64,000 bases of DNA from Thermoguttaceae bacterium (lineage in GTDB: Bacteria; Planctomycetota; Planctomycetia; Pirellulales; Thermoguttaceae). Below the pieces are notes generated by a model. The model ran no database searches, was not told the DNA's origin, and was given only the letters and a program-made list of their open reading frames with translations. A program made the translations under genes and the position numbers. The stretch is taken from contig JAFQXE010000025.1 in assembly GCA_017407125.1 (NCBI GenBank), positions 218,591-282,590 of the forward strand. Direction: 5' to 3'. This document shows positions 53,547 through 61,208 of the stretch, one piece after another. The first letter of the stretch is position 1, and each line of letters begins with the position of its first letter.

Positions 53547-54016
53547 TTTTTCAGTTGGGGGACAGGGAGCTTCTCGAAAGGGAAACGCCTGGAAAATGAT
53601 TAAAAGACGAATATTAGCTGTTTTATGCTAATTATTGAAATTATTATATAGGGAGTATATCAAAAAAAGTGGCTTTATGCAAGATGTTTTTTTGTTTTCA
53701 GACAATATAAATATTGCAATAACCAGAATTAATGACCTTTTTCGTTTTTTCCTTGCTGCCTGTAAATATATATATAGCGTCCTATCTAAAACCGTCGAAA
53801 AACCTTCTAAAGTGATATAATATAATATTCCGATATGTACAATATCAAATAATATTTGATTTGACGCGAAAAACGAATTAGCGTCAATTTTATATGTGCT
53901 GAAAACCACTTTCCGACGTTAAGTCGGCGCATCCACTTAAAGCGGTTTTCAGCATTTTATCTTCTTAAAACGGATACCAATTTATATTTAAATATTACTC
54001 GGAAACGGAGAGTATT
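53547..54016. promoter_or_regulatory. Intergenic region with structured leader of the porin gene
   Basis: AT-rich gap between the divergent adaptor and porin genes. A TATAAT box at 53815-53820 may start a leader of about 190 bases. In it GCTGAAAACC (53898-53907) pairs with GGTTTTCAGC (53945-53954), extended by CTTT/AAAG after one mismatch, with an inner hairpin CCGAC/GTCGG (53913-53927). GGAGAG upstream of 54017 is the ribosome-binding site. The weak ORFs of either strand in this gap lack support. Confidence 0.45.
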
Positions 54017-55276
54017 ATGAAAAAGAGCTTCACAAAGCTGCTGGTTCTTATTGTGTCGGCATTGTTTGCTTTGCCAGCTTGTGCACAGGAATACGTCGAT
54101 TCGTCTTTTTCGGCGCAAGCTTTGGCTCAAGCCGCGATGAAAGCCCCGGAAACGCCTGCGGTTGTAGAACTTCCTGAAGCGGAAGACGAAGAAGACGAAG
54201 ACAAATGGAACTGGGAATTCAACGTCCAAAGCGGATTCTGGGCTAACCAGTGGGGCGCAACCGGCGGGGTTCAGGAATACGGCGTTGCCGGCGGTTGGGA
54301 CTCTTTCGGCGACAAGGGCAACTCCCCAGGCTATTTTAACATTGACAACACCGGATTCCATCTGTACGAGCTTTACGCCGCTGGAAGCAGAGAGTACAAG
54401 CTCGACGGCGACTGGAAGTTCCTTGTTCAGGCAGACTTCCTGTACGGCACAGACGCTCGACTCTATCAATCCGGCAACCGGTTCGATTACATGGCGCTGT
54501 CAAAGGGACAGTACGGTCTTGCGATTCCTCAGCTCTATGCTGGAATTGGAACGGATAAATTCAAAGTAATCGTCGGTAAATTCGCCTGTCCGGTTGACAA
54601 CCCGGGCGACGCTTTCTTTTTTAGCACGTCCTACAACCCGTGGCCGTACACTCACATGGGCGCTTTGGCGACGTGGGATCCCTGCGACGACCTCAGCCTC
54701 TCCTGCGGCTGGATGCATGGCTGGGATGAAGCGTTTGATCCCGATTCCGACTCTTCTCTGATCTGGTTTGGCGCAGGCAAACAGCTCACCAGGGCAATCA
54801 AACTGTCGTACATGATGTACGCTGGCAATATGGCAGGCTACGAAAACACATACTCTCACTGTATTGTACTGGAAACGAAGCTGTCTGATAAGTTGACCTA
54901 CTATCTCGAATACGATTTTGTGAGCTTGTTCAATGGCGACGATCCCAATACCAAAACATGGGGTTTGAACAACAGCTTAATTTACGAGATCAACGAAAAA
55001 GTTCAGGCGGGTCTTCGAATTGAATACCAGGAAGAATTGGTTGAAGACGAAGTTGTCGGTCGATTTGAAGTTACTCTCGGATATTCGATCAGCCCGTTCA
55101 AAGACTGCACGCCTCGCCACAAGCGCAGCTGCCTGTCTGCCTGCCGCGTCATGTCAGGCGAACTGGTTATTCGACCGGAACTTCGTTACGACAACTGGTC
55201 TGGAGCCGACGGATTTAACAACGAAACAAAATCCTATCAGTTCTCTGGCGGCGTTGCTCTGGATTACTCCTTCTGA
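54017..55276 (+). CDS. Planctomycete outer-membrane porin (BBP2-like)
   Basis: 419 residues. Signal peptide (MKKSFTKLLVLIVSALFALPACAQ), an acidic linker (LPEAEDEEDEDKWNWEFN), then a beta-barrel pattern: NVQSGFWANQWGATGG, FNIDNTGFHLYELYAAGSREYKLDGDWKFLVQADFLYGTDA, PQLYAGIGTDKFKVIVGKFACPVD, and FSTSYNPWPYTHMGALATW. The YELY/QADF/VGKF pattern is that of the BBP2 (PF07642) barrel family. The protein ends in an aromatic residue (DYSF), as outer-membrane barrels do. Substrate unknown; may be regulated by its structured leader. Confidence 0.85.
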   Translation: MKKSFTKLLVLIVSALFALPACAQEYVDSSFSAQALAQAAMKAPETPAVVELPEAEDEEDEDKWNWEFNVQSGFWANQWGATGGVQEYGVAGGWDSFGDKGNSPGYFNIDNTGFHLYELYAAGSREYKLDGDWKFLVQADFLYGTDARLYQSGNRFDYMALSKGQYGLAIPQLYAGIGTDKFKVIVGKFACPVDNPGDAFFFSTSYNPWPYTHMGALATWDPCDDLSLSCGWMHGWDEAFDPDSDSSLIWFGAGKQLTRAIKLSYMMYAGNMAGYENTYSHCIVLETKLSDKLTYYLEYDFVSLFNGDDPNTKTWGLNNSLIYEINEKVQAGLRIEYQEELVEDEVVGRFEVTLGYSISPFKDCTPRHKRSCLSACRVMSGELVIRPELRYDNWSGADGFNNETKSYQFSGGVALDYSF

Positions 55277-55319
55277 GTCGCTATTGTAAAAATCACATAC
55301 ATACCCTTGCCTGTGTGTT

Positions 55320-55355
55320 CCCCTTCCATCGAATGATTCGCTGGAAGGGGTTTTT
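55320..55355 (+). terminator. Porin gene terminator
   Basis: CCCCTTCCA (55320-55328) pairs with TGGAAGGGG (55342-55350), followed by TTTTT. Confidence 0.9.
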
Positions 55356-55447
55356 ATTGGTATACATGACTCAATATTTCAAACGTTATTAAAAATCGGC
55401 GTTGAAGAGGAAAAACAGAATGTTTTAATAACGTTTTGATTCTTAAC

Positions 55448-56236
55448 TTATTTCAGCTTCTGTTCAAAGAGCCATTCGGCGAAACCGGGCGTGTAGTAGA
55501 CTTCCGTCCAGATGGGGTGTCCGCGTCCGGGAAGTTCCGTATATTTGACGTCGCAGCCGGCGGCTTTGAGCGCGGCGACGGCAGAGCGAGAGCGTTCGAC
55601 CGGAACGGCGGGATCGCGATCGCCGTGGAAGAACCAGCCTTTGGCGTTTTTGAACTGGCAGATTTTCTCGTTGTCAGCTCCACCGCACAGCGGGACGTAA
55701 GCGGCAACCTCGTCCCCGCGTCGGCAGACGAAATCGCAGGTCCCGTATCCGCCCATCGACATCCCGGTTACGTACAGGCGGGACTTGTCGAGCGAGAACT
55801 CTTTTCTCAATTCGTCAACAACCGCCAGCAGGCAGGTCATGCTGTCAGACGGGGTAGCGGGCGTTGTATGAGTCGTTCTTTCCGACCAGTTCGTTTCGCA
55901 CCAGCGTTTTCTTTCGGGGCATTGGGGCGCGATCAGAAAAGCGGGATTCTTTACCCGATTCTCACCGCTGATAAGCGTCAGGAACTGAGGGTGGAAAAGC
56001 TGCTTGATGTTATCGTTGCCGCGTTCGCCCGCTCCGTGAAGGAAAATAATCAGCGGATAGGATTTGTTCGGGTCGTAGTTGTCCGGCTTAAACAGACGAT
56101 ACGGCAGTTTCGCGCCGTCGGGAGCTTGATAAACTCGCGCCTCGGAATTGGCGATGAGTTCCGAATAATCTTCCGCCGCGTTACAGGTTGTTACAAAGGT
56201 CATGGCTAATAAAGCAAAGGGAATGAGGTGCTTCAT
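55448..56236 (-). CDS. Secreted alpha/beta-hydrolase esterase
   Basis: 262 residues from ATG 56236 with signal peptide (MKHLIPFALLAMTFVTTCNA). Fold and motifs of the PHB-depolymerase/feruloyl-esterase-like family: LPYRLFKPDNYDPNKSYPLIIFLHGAGERGNDN (oxyanion), YVTGMSMGGYGTCDF (G-x-S-x-G with catalytic Ser), FFHGDRDPAVPV (catalytic Asp) and GRGHPIW (catalytic His). Likely hydrolyses ester links in glycans. The frame upstream of 56236 is a palindromic element and gives an artefactual N-terminus. Confidence 0.88.
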   Translation of the reverse strand: MKHLIPFALLAMTFVTTCNAAEDYSELIANSEARVYQAPDGAKLPYRLFKPDNYDPNKSYPLIIFLHGAGERGNDNIKQLFHPQFLTLISGENRVKNPAFLIAPQCPERKRWCETNWSERTTHTTPATPSDSMTCLLAVVDELRKEFSLDKSRLYVTGMSMGGYGTCDFVCRRGDEVAAYVPLCGGADNEKICQFKNAKGWFFHGDRDPAVPVERSRSAVAALKAAGCDVKYTELPGRGHPIWTEVYYTPGFAEWLFEQKLK

Positions 56237-56272
56237 GGGTCTGTGTAAATTGGTTAAGGGGTTAGGGGGACA

Positions 56273-56418
56273 ATGAAAGGCGGTAATGAAGTGAGCGAAG
56301 CGAACGGAATTACGCATTCGCCGTCAGGCGAACAAAACGACAGATACAAGCTTTTTGGTTCGCCTTCGGCGAACTGCGTAACTCCACTCCCGTTGGTCGT
56401 TTCGTTACCGCCTTCCAT
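56273..56418. repeat. 146-bp palindromic element, copy 2
   Basis: Reverse complement of the element at 23073-23217 at the outer parts (GGCGGTAATGAAGTGAGCGA ... CGTTTCGTTACCGCC) with a different centre. Lies between the esterase start and the DUF4091 gene stop (56421). Confidence 0.75.
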
Positions 56419-56420
56419 AG

Positions 56421-59360
56421 CTAGCGGCTCAATTCTTCAATCGCTTCAGCGACTGCGGCGCGGCGCTGGTAAATCGCGTCTGGCGAGAAGTTGAACGTCG
56501 TCCAGTTGGACGTGATTTCCTCTGGAACTGTCAGCAGCGATTCGTATTTCTGACGCTGTTGAGGCGTAAGGTTTTTAGCTTCGGCGAGTTTCGATTTGAG
56601 AATCTGTAACATCTCAAAATCCTCGATTCCTTCGCGGAGCGCTTCAATTCGAATCGACGGAACCGGGTCGTCAAAGTTCGGTTCTGAACTGGGCGTCTGG
56701 CACGACAGCGGCGGATAGAGGAATCGACCGTCGCCGTTGCCCCAGAAGCGTTTCGTTCCAGGCGGAAGCCCGCCGTCGTTAACGTAACTCATCGGGGCAA
56801 GGTATGGATTTTGCGGCGAGTTCGGATCCGGGAACGCAGACGCCGAAGTCCAGTAGTTGGACTGCCAGACGAGAATGCCGCGGTTGTCGTATTTCCAGGT
56901 CTGCCACAGCCACGTTCTCAATTCGACGGCGGCGTGGTCAATGAACAGTGTACAGTATGGCGAGTGCGGCCAGCAGCAGACGTACGTCCAGAATCGCGCG
57001 CCCTTGTCTTTCAGCGGCTGCGCCAAATCGTGATTGTAGTTCGGCGTAACAGGACACCAGATGTCGATTCTGCCGAGGTTTTCCTTTTCCACTTCGTCCG
57101 CTCCCGGCTCTTCCGTAATCATATTCGGAATTTCCGGCGCGTAGCGTTTGATTCGGTTCATGCCGTCGCGAACAAACTCGTAGTCCTTTTCGGCTGGCTC
57201 GTCAAACCAGTATGTGTAAAACATGTTCAGCCAGCCTTTTTCCTTGAGATGGTTTTGCAACTGGACAACCTGGCTTTTGAACATTGCCTGATATTCCGGA
57301 GTATTCTCTTTGTATCCGAGCAGCTGCGGTTCCCAGCGTTGCTGGAAGGTGCCGCCGCCCATGCCGTGAATTGTCAAATGCATTCCGGTGAAATTGTATT
57401 TCTCAATCGCTTTAGCAAAGGCAGCGTCAAACGCTGTGAAATCGATTTCCGCGTGAGAATTGTCCGGATTCTCTTTGTCAACTACAAATTTCACTTTGAA
57501 CGGATCCAGCGGAACCGGATTGTACGGGCTGATTCTGTATCGACCCAAGAGCTTAAGATACTTGTCCAGAATAGCGCGTTTATCGGCTTCCGTTTTAACG
57601 CCGTGGTATTTCCAGACGAAGTTCGAGTGGAACCCAAACGCCGTTTCAAGAGTGTTGAATTTGGGAATATCAAAGCCCCAGACGTGAAGAGTAACAGGGA
57701 CGTTCGCCGTCTGCGTCTGTCCGTTGGCGGTCAGCTTTAGAGCAACGGTCGTCTGGTACGCTCCCGCCGGCGTTCCTGCTGGCACGTAGACAGTAATCCA
57801 AATCGGACAGTTTATCCCGGCGTTGGCGGTCAGTTCGTCCGGCAGAGGCGGCAAGGCGTCCGGCCAGAAATCTCGAACTCCCGTTGAGTCTGTCGGGTGT
57901 GAAACGTAATGATAATAGACGCTTCTCAGTTCGACGTTGGACGCGGGAATCGTCGCGCCGTTGGCGGACTTCAAATCGCCTGCAACGCTGGCAGAGATTT
58001 TCGTTTCGACGTCAGGACGAACGACCAGCTGTGCGGACTCATAATCGTTCCCGGCGGCGGAAAGGAAGATTCCCTTTGTTTCCGGCGCGTCTGACGCTTT
58101 AGGCGCTTTCCGGTTCAGCGGGATTTTATGTGACGCGTTCGCCCACCAGATTGGGACGTTAACGTCGGCTTTGAGCCGCCAGCCGTAATCCTCGCGATAG
58201 AAATCCGGGACGTAATACGAACAGCGCAGAATGCTTGTCTTGTCAGCTCCGGACGCATCTTTCCAGTTGAGCGTTACATCGTAGGTTTGATTTCCCGGAG
58301 CGCCTTGTGGAAGCGTGTACTGAAAATCTTCGGGATAGCCGCCGTCTCCGGAAACGAGTTCCCAGAAATGCGTTGTACCGACAAGGTCTGAGCTGGACGG
58401 CTGATCCGATTGAACGTTCCCGCTTTTTGTATTGGCGGTTAATCGGAATCGATGAAGCTGCAAATTGGCGCTTCCGTTAAATTCCTCTGTAGCAAACCGA
58501 ATCCAGACGCTTTTGGCGTCGAGCTTGTCCGCCGCGCCGTTGGCTGTTCCGGTTTGCGTCAGTTCCGCAAGCGGTTGCCAGTTCTCGCCGTCAAGTGAGT
58601 ACTGAGCGACGAGCTTTCCGCGAAGATAATACTCGCTGCTCATTTCCAGCTGAAAGTCTTTGAACGTGTCGCTGCAGGGCGAGTTGAACTTATAGACGAC
58701 TTCCGAATGACCACCGAAACACCATCGGCAGGTGTTGAAACTCGCTGTCCAACTCTGCAGCGCCGGAGAGCAGGAACCGCCGGTTTTGTTGAACGACGAC
58801 GCAAAACAGTACGCGCCTGTAACAGGATTGTACGTTTCGTTGTCCGAAAGCCCGTTGGCGCCCGTCCTGAGCGTAACAGGAAGAATTTCCGCCTCGGCAA
58901 ACTGGAACGTCGCGTTGGCTTCCCATTGACCCAGACGAAGGATGTCGTTTTTCGCGTCCGGACGAATCGGGAAAATAATCGTATACGTTTTCCATTCCGT
59001 CGTGAACGAAAAATCCTTGTTGCAGAATCGCGGACCTGTCATGCCGCCGTGACCGGCGCCGAGCGTTCGCGCCTTGAATCGGAACAGCCCCAAGCCGCCC
59101 TTGGACGCTTGACGAAGCTGGTCAAACGGAAAATCGGAGTAAATCCAGGCAGACGTCCCGGAGCCTTTTCCGACAAGCTGTAATACAGCGCCCTCAACGC
59201 CGTCGACATGGGGAACGACTTCGCCGACTCCGCCGTCAGTCAGCTTCCATGAGGAATCGGAAAAATCGAATTTCATTCGCCCGCCGTCGAGCGTCGCAGT
59301 ATCCGCAAAGGCGTTGACGTTAAACAGGGCGATTGTTATGAGTAATAATATGCGTTTCAT
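56421..59360 (-). CDS. Secreted DUF4091-type glycoside-hydrolase-like protein
   Basis: 979 residues. Signal peptide (MKRILLLITIALFNVNAFA), an N-terminal carbohydrate-binding-like half, then the DUF4091-type region: PVTLHVWGFDIPKFNTLETAFGFHSNFVWKYHG, YTYWFDEPAEKDYEFVRDGMNRIKRYAPEIPNMITEEPGADEVE, DIWCPVTPNYN, WTYVCCWPHSPYCTLFIDHAAVELRTWLWQTWKYDNRGILVWQSNYW, and the C-terminal REGIEDFEMLQILKSKL, a DUF4091 hallmark. WFDEP is a possible catalytic acid. Target polymer unknown. Confidence 0.82.
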   Translation of the reverse strand: MKRILLLITIALFNVNAFADTATLDGGRMKFDFSDSSWKLTDGGVGEVVPHVDGVEGAVLQLVGKGSGTSAWIYSDFPFDQLRQASKGGLGLFRFKARTLGAGHGGMTGPRFCNKDFSFTTEWKTYTIIFPIRPDAKNDILRLGQWEANATFQFAEAEILPVTLRTGANGLSDNETYNPVTGAYCFASSFNKTGGSCSPALQSWTASFNTCRWCFGGHSEVVYKFNSPCSDTFKDFQLEMSSEYYLRGKLVAQYSLDGENWQPLAELTQTGTANGAADKLDAKSVWIRFATEEFNGSANLQLHRFRLTANTKSGNVQSDQPSSSDLVGTTHFWELVSGDGGYPEDFQYTLPQGAPGNQTYDVTLNWKDASGADKTSILRCSYYVPDFYREDYGWRLKADVNVPIWWANASHKIPLNRKAPKASDAPETKGIFLSAAGNDYESAQLVVRPDVETKISASVAGDLKSANGATIPASNVELRSVYYHYVSHPTDSTGVRDFWPDALPPLPDELTANAGINCPIWITVYVPAGTPAGAYQTTVALKLTANGQTQTANVPVTLHVWGFDIPKFNTLETAFGFHSNFVWKYHGVKTEADKRAILDKYLKLLGRYRISPYNPVPLDPFKVKFVVDKENPDNSHAEIDFTAFDAAFAKAIEKYNFTGMHLTIHGMGGGTFQQRWEPQLLGYKENTPEYQAMFKSQVVQLQNHLKEKGWLNMFYTYWFDEPAEKDYEFVRDGMNRIKRYAPEIPNMITEEPGADEVEKENLGRIDIWCPVTPNYNHDLAQPLKDKGARFWTYVCCWPHSPYCTLFIDHAAVELRTWLWQTWKYDNRGILVWQSNYWTSASAFPDPNSPQNPYLAPMSYVNDGGLPPGTKRFWGNGDGRFLYPPLSCQTPSSEPNFDDPVPSIRIEALREGIEDFEMLQILKSKLAEAKNLTPQQRQKYESLLTVPEEITSNWTTFNFSPDAIYQRRAAVAEAIEELSR

Positions 59361-59376
59361 GGTATTTAGTTAGGAT

Positions 59377-59488
59377 ATTTAAACACAAAATACACGAAAT
59401 AAGCGAAAAAGACGAAAGAGTTTTTAAATATATTTTTTAAAATTTTCGTGTTTTTTCGTCATTTTTGTGTTTTTCGTGTTTAAAAAAT
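59377..59488. repeat. ACACGAA long hairpin copy 4
   Basis: Begins TTTAAACACAAAATACACGA and ends TTTTTCGTGTTTAAA around an AT-rich centre. Upstream of the DUF4091 gene; the gap 59361-59666 holds this and the 84-bp element and no gene. Confidence 0.7.
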
Positions 59489-59556
59489 TTTGCGAGTTTC
59501 AAGTAAATGTAAGCGACCAACGGGAGCGGTTTCTTGCTTTCGCGCGGGTGCGAAGC

Positions 59557-59640
59557 CGCACGGGCAGAAGGACAAGGTTATGCCTCCGAAAAAGCTGATT
59601 TTGGCGTTACCCACGTCCAATCAGGAACCGACCTTGTCGG
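59557..59640. repeat. 84-bp palindromic element, intergenic copy A
   Basis: 84 bp matching 62486-62569 at 68 of 84 positions; the last 33 bp are identical. Contains the inverted pair GACAAGGT (59571-59578) / ACCTTGTC (59631-59638). It is 26 bp from the oxidoreductase stop codon. Immediately left, a CGACCAACGGGAG stretch (59515-59527) also occurs in the 146-bp element. Confidence 0.8.
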
Positions 59641-59666
59641 CGCGGACTGGGAGCGGCGCCTCGCCG

Positions 59667-60989
59667 CTAGAAGTTTCTCGTGATTCCCTGTTTGAACTGC
59701 GGGTAGTTCCCGTCGGCGTCCGGTTCGAGGGGCGAGGGCGAGTCCAGTTCCAGCGCGTCCAGGTCTTTGACGAACTGGAATTCCGAATTCCAGGCGGTGT
59801 CGTAGGAAATCTCCTGACCGGATTCCAGAGCCATGCGTCCCATAACTCCCGCAAAGGCGGACTTGATGCCCTCGTCGACTTTGACGTTGGGCAGGTCTTC
59901 CCGAATAATGCGGAACAGGCGGTTGTGCTCTTCCTGATAGGAATCGTTTTTCGGCTTTTCGGATCGCCAAACGATGTCGTTGTGGTCTTCCGTAAATCCC
60001 TTGTAGATGCACGGGCTGGGATGTCCTTCGCCCAAAACCGCCATGCCTTTGGTTCCCTGAACGACGCATTTGAACGCCCACCACGTGCCGGGGATTTGTC
60101 TCTGCTGAACGACCATTCTCACGCCGTCTTTGAAGTGGTATTCGACGGTAGAATGATCGTAAGCCTGGTCTTTAATCGTGCGAACGGAACGTCCGCAGAC
60201 GCCCTGGCACCAAACCGGCCAGTCGTTCTTCGACCAGCAGCCGATGTCGATGTTGTGAATCATCCAGTCGATAATCGGGCTGCCCGCCACCCACGTAAAG
60301 CTGTTGAAATTGAGAAGCTGGTTTTGCAGAGTCGATTTGTTGGGATCGTAATTGTACGGGACTTCTTCCTGGCAGCGATAGACGAAAATGCCGGTGATGT
60401 CGCCGATAGCGCCGTTGTGAATCTGGTCGACGCAGTCTTCTGTGCGGAAGTATTTGCGGTTGTTGAGCCCCGTCATGACTTTGAGCCCCTTTTCCTGGGC
60501 GATTTCCCACGACTTGGCTACGTGCTTGATGCCGGGCGTGTCGACGGCGAACGACTTTTCCAGAAAGACGTGAATTCCCCGTTCGACCGCGTAACGGAAA
60601 TGAATGTGACGAAACGCCGTCGGCGTGGTCAGAATAACGACGTCTCCGGGATTGAGGGCGTCGATACACGCCTTGTACCCGTGCAAGCCGTGGAATCTGG
60701 CGACCGTGTTCGGGTCATTGTTTTTCAGTCTGTCCGGGCGAGCGTCTTTTACGCGCTGAAGCAGACGTTCCGTTTTGAACTCGAACGCGTCCGCCATGGA
60801 AACCAGCTCAACGGGGCCTTCGGTATTGAGAGCCTGCAGCAACGCGCCCGACCCGCGGCTTCCGCAGCCGACAATGCCGACGTGTATAGTGTTGTTTTCA
60901 GCCGCATGAACGGCGGGAATGGTAAACGTGGACGCGACTGCCGCAGCAGCTGCGGTTCCTTTAAGGAATTGACGGCGGGTTGTAGGCAT
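59667..60989 (-). CDS. Exported Gfo/Idh/MocA family oxidoreductase
   Basis: 440 residues. Twin-arginine signal (TTRRQFLKGTAAAAAVASTFTIPAVHA), then a Rossmann fold for NAD(P): IHVGIVGCGSRGSGALLQAL, followed by VVILTTPTAFRHIHFRYAVERGIHVFLEKSFAVD containing the conserved EK(S/P) lysine, GLNNRKYFR, and the C-terminal substrate domain (WMIHNIDIGCWSKNDWPVWCQGVCGRS, EYHFKDGVRM). Known in planctomycetes in many paralogues and acting on sugars or cyclitols; substrate unknown. An 84-bp palindromic element follows the stop. Confidence 0.87.
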   Translation of the reverse strand: MPTTRRQFLKGTAAAAAVASTFTIPAVHAAENNTIHVGIVGCGSRGSGALLQALNTEGPVELVSMADAFEFKTERLLQRVKDARPDRLKNNDPNTVARFHGLHGYKACIDALNPGDVVILTTPTAFRHIHFRYAVERGIHVFLEKSFAVDTPGIKHVAKSWEIAQEKGLKVMTGLNNRKYFRTEDCVDQIHNGAIGDITGIFVYRCQEEVPYNYDPNKSTLQNQLLNFNSFTWVAGSPIIDWMIHNIDIGCWSKNDWPVWCQGVCGRSVRTIKDQAYDHSTVEYHFKDGVRMVVQQRQIPGTWWAFKCVVQGTKGMAVLGEGHPSPCIYKGFTEDHNDIVWRSEKPKNDSYQEEHNRLFRIIREDLPNVKVDEGIKSAFAGVMGRMALESGQEISYDTAWNSEFQFVKDLDALELDSPSPLEPDADGNYPQFKQGITRNF

Positions 60990-61118
60990 GGGAAATTCTC
61001 CGGGGGGTTAAAGAAAAACAGTTTCCGAATTGCTTTGGTTGCTAAGCAATTGACAACGTTATTATAAAAAATTCGTTTTCCATTTGCAACCCGGTCGAGA
61101 AAAATTTTTCCCGCCTTC

Positions 61119-61147
61119 TTGATTTTTCCATTGCGTTGGGATAAACT
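61119..61147 (+). promoter_or_regulatory. Promoter of the 61209 gene
   Basis: TTGATT (61119-61124), 17-bp spacer, TAAACT (61142-61147); leader about 55 bases with AAGGAC before the ATG. Confidence 0.5.
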
Positions 61148-61208
61148 AAACTTATCATCAAAATACAATTGGATCAATTTTGTTTACTAACTGCAAGGAC
61201 TTTGTACT

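Noticed and set aside
53628-53909. AT-rich small ORF in the adaptor-porin gap
   Set aside because: No ribosome-binding site, AT-driven open frame, overlaps the predicted porin promoter.
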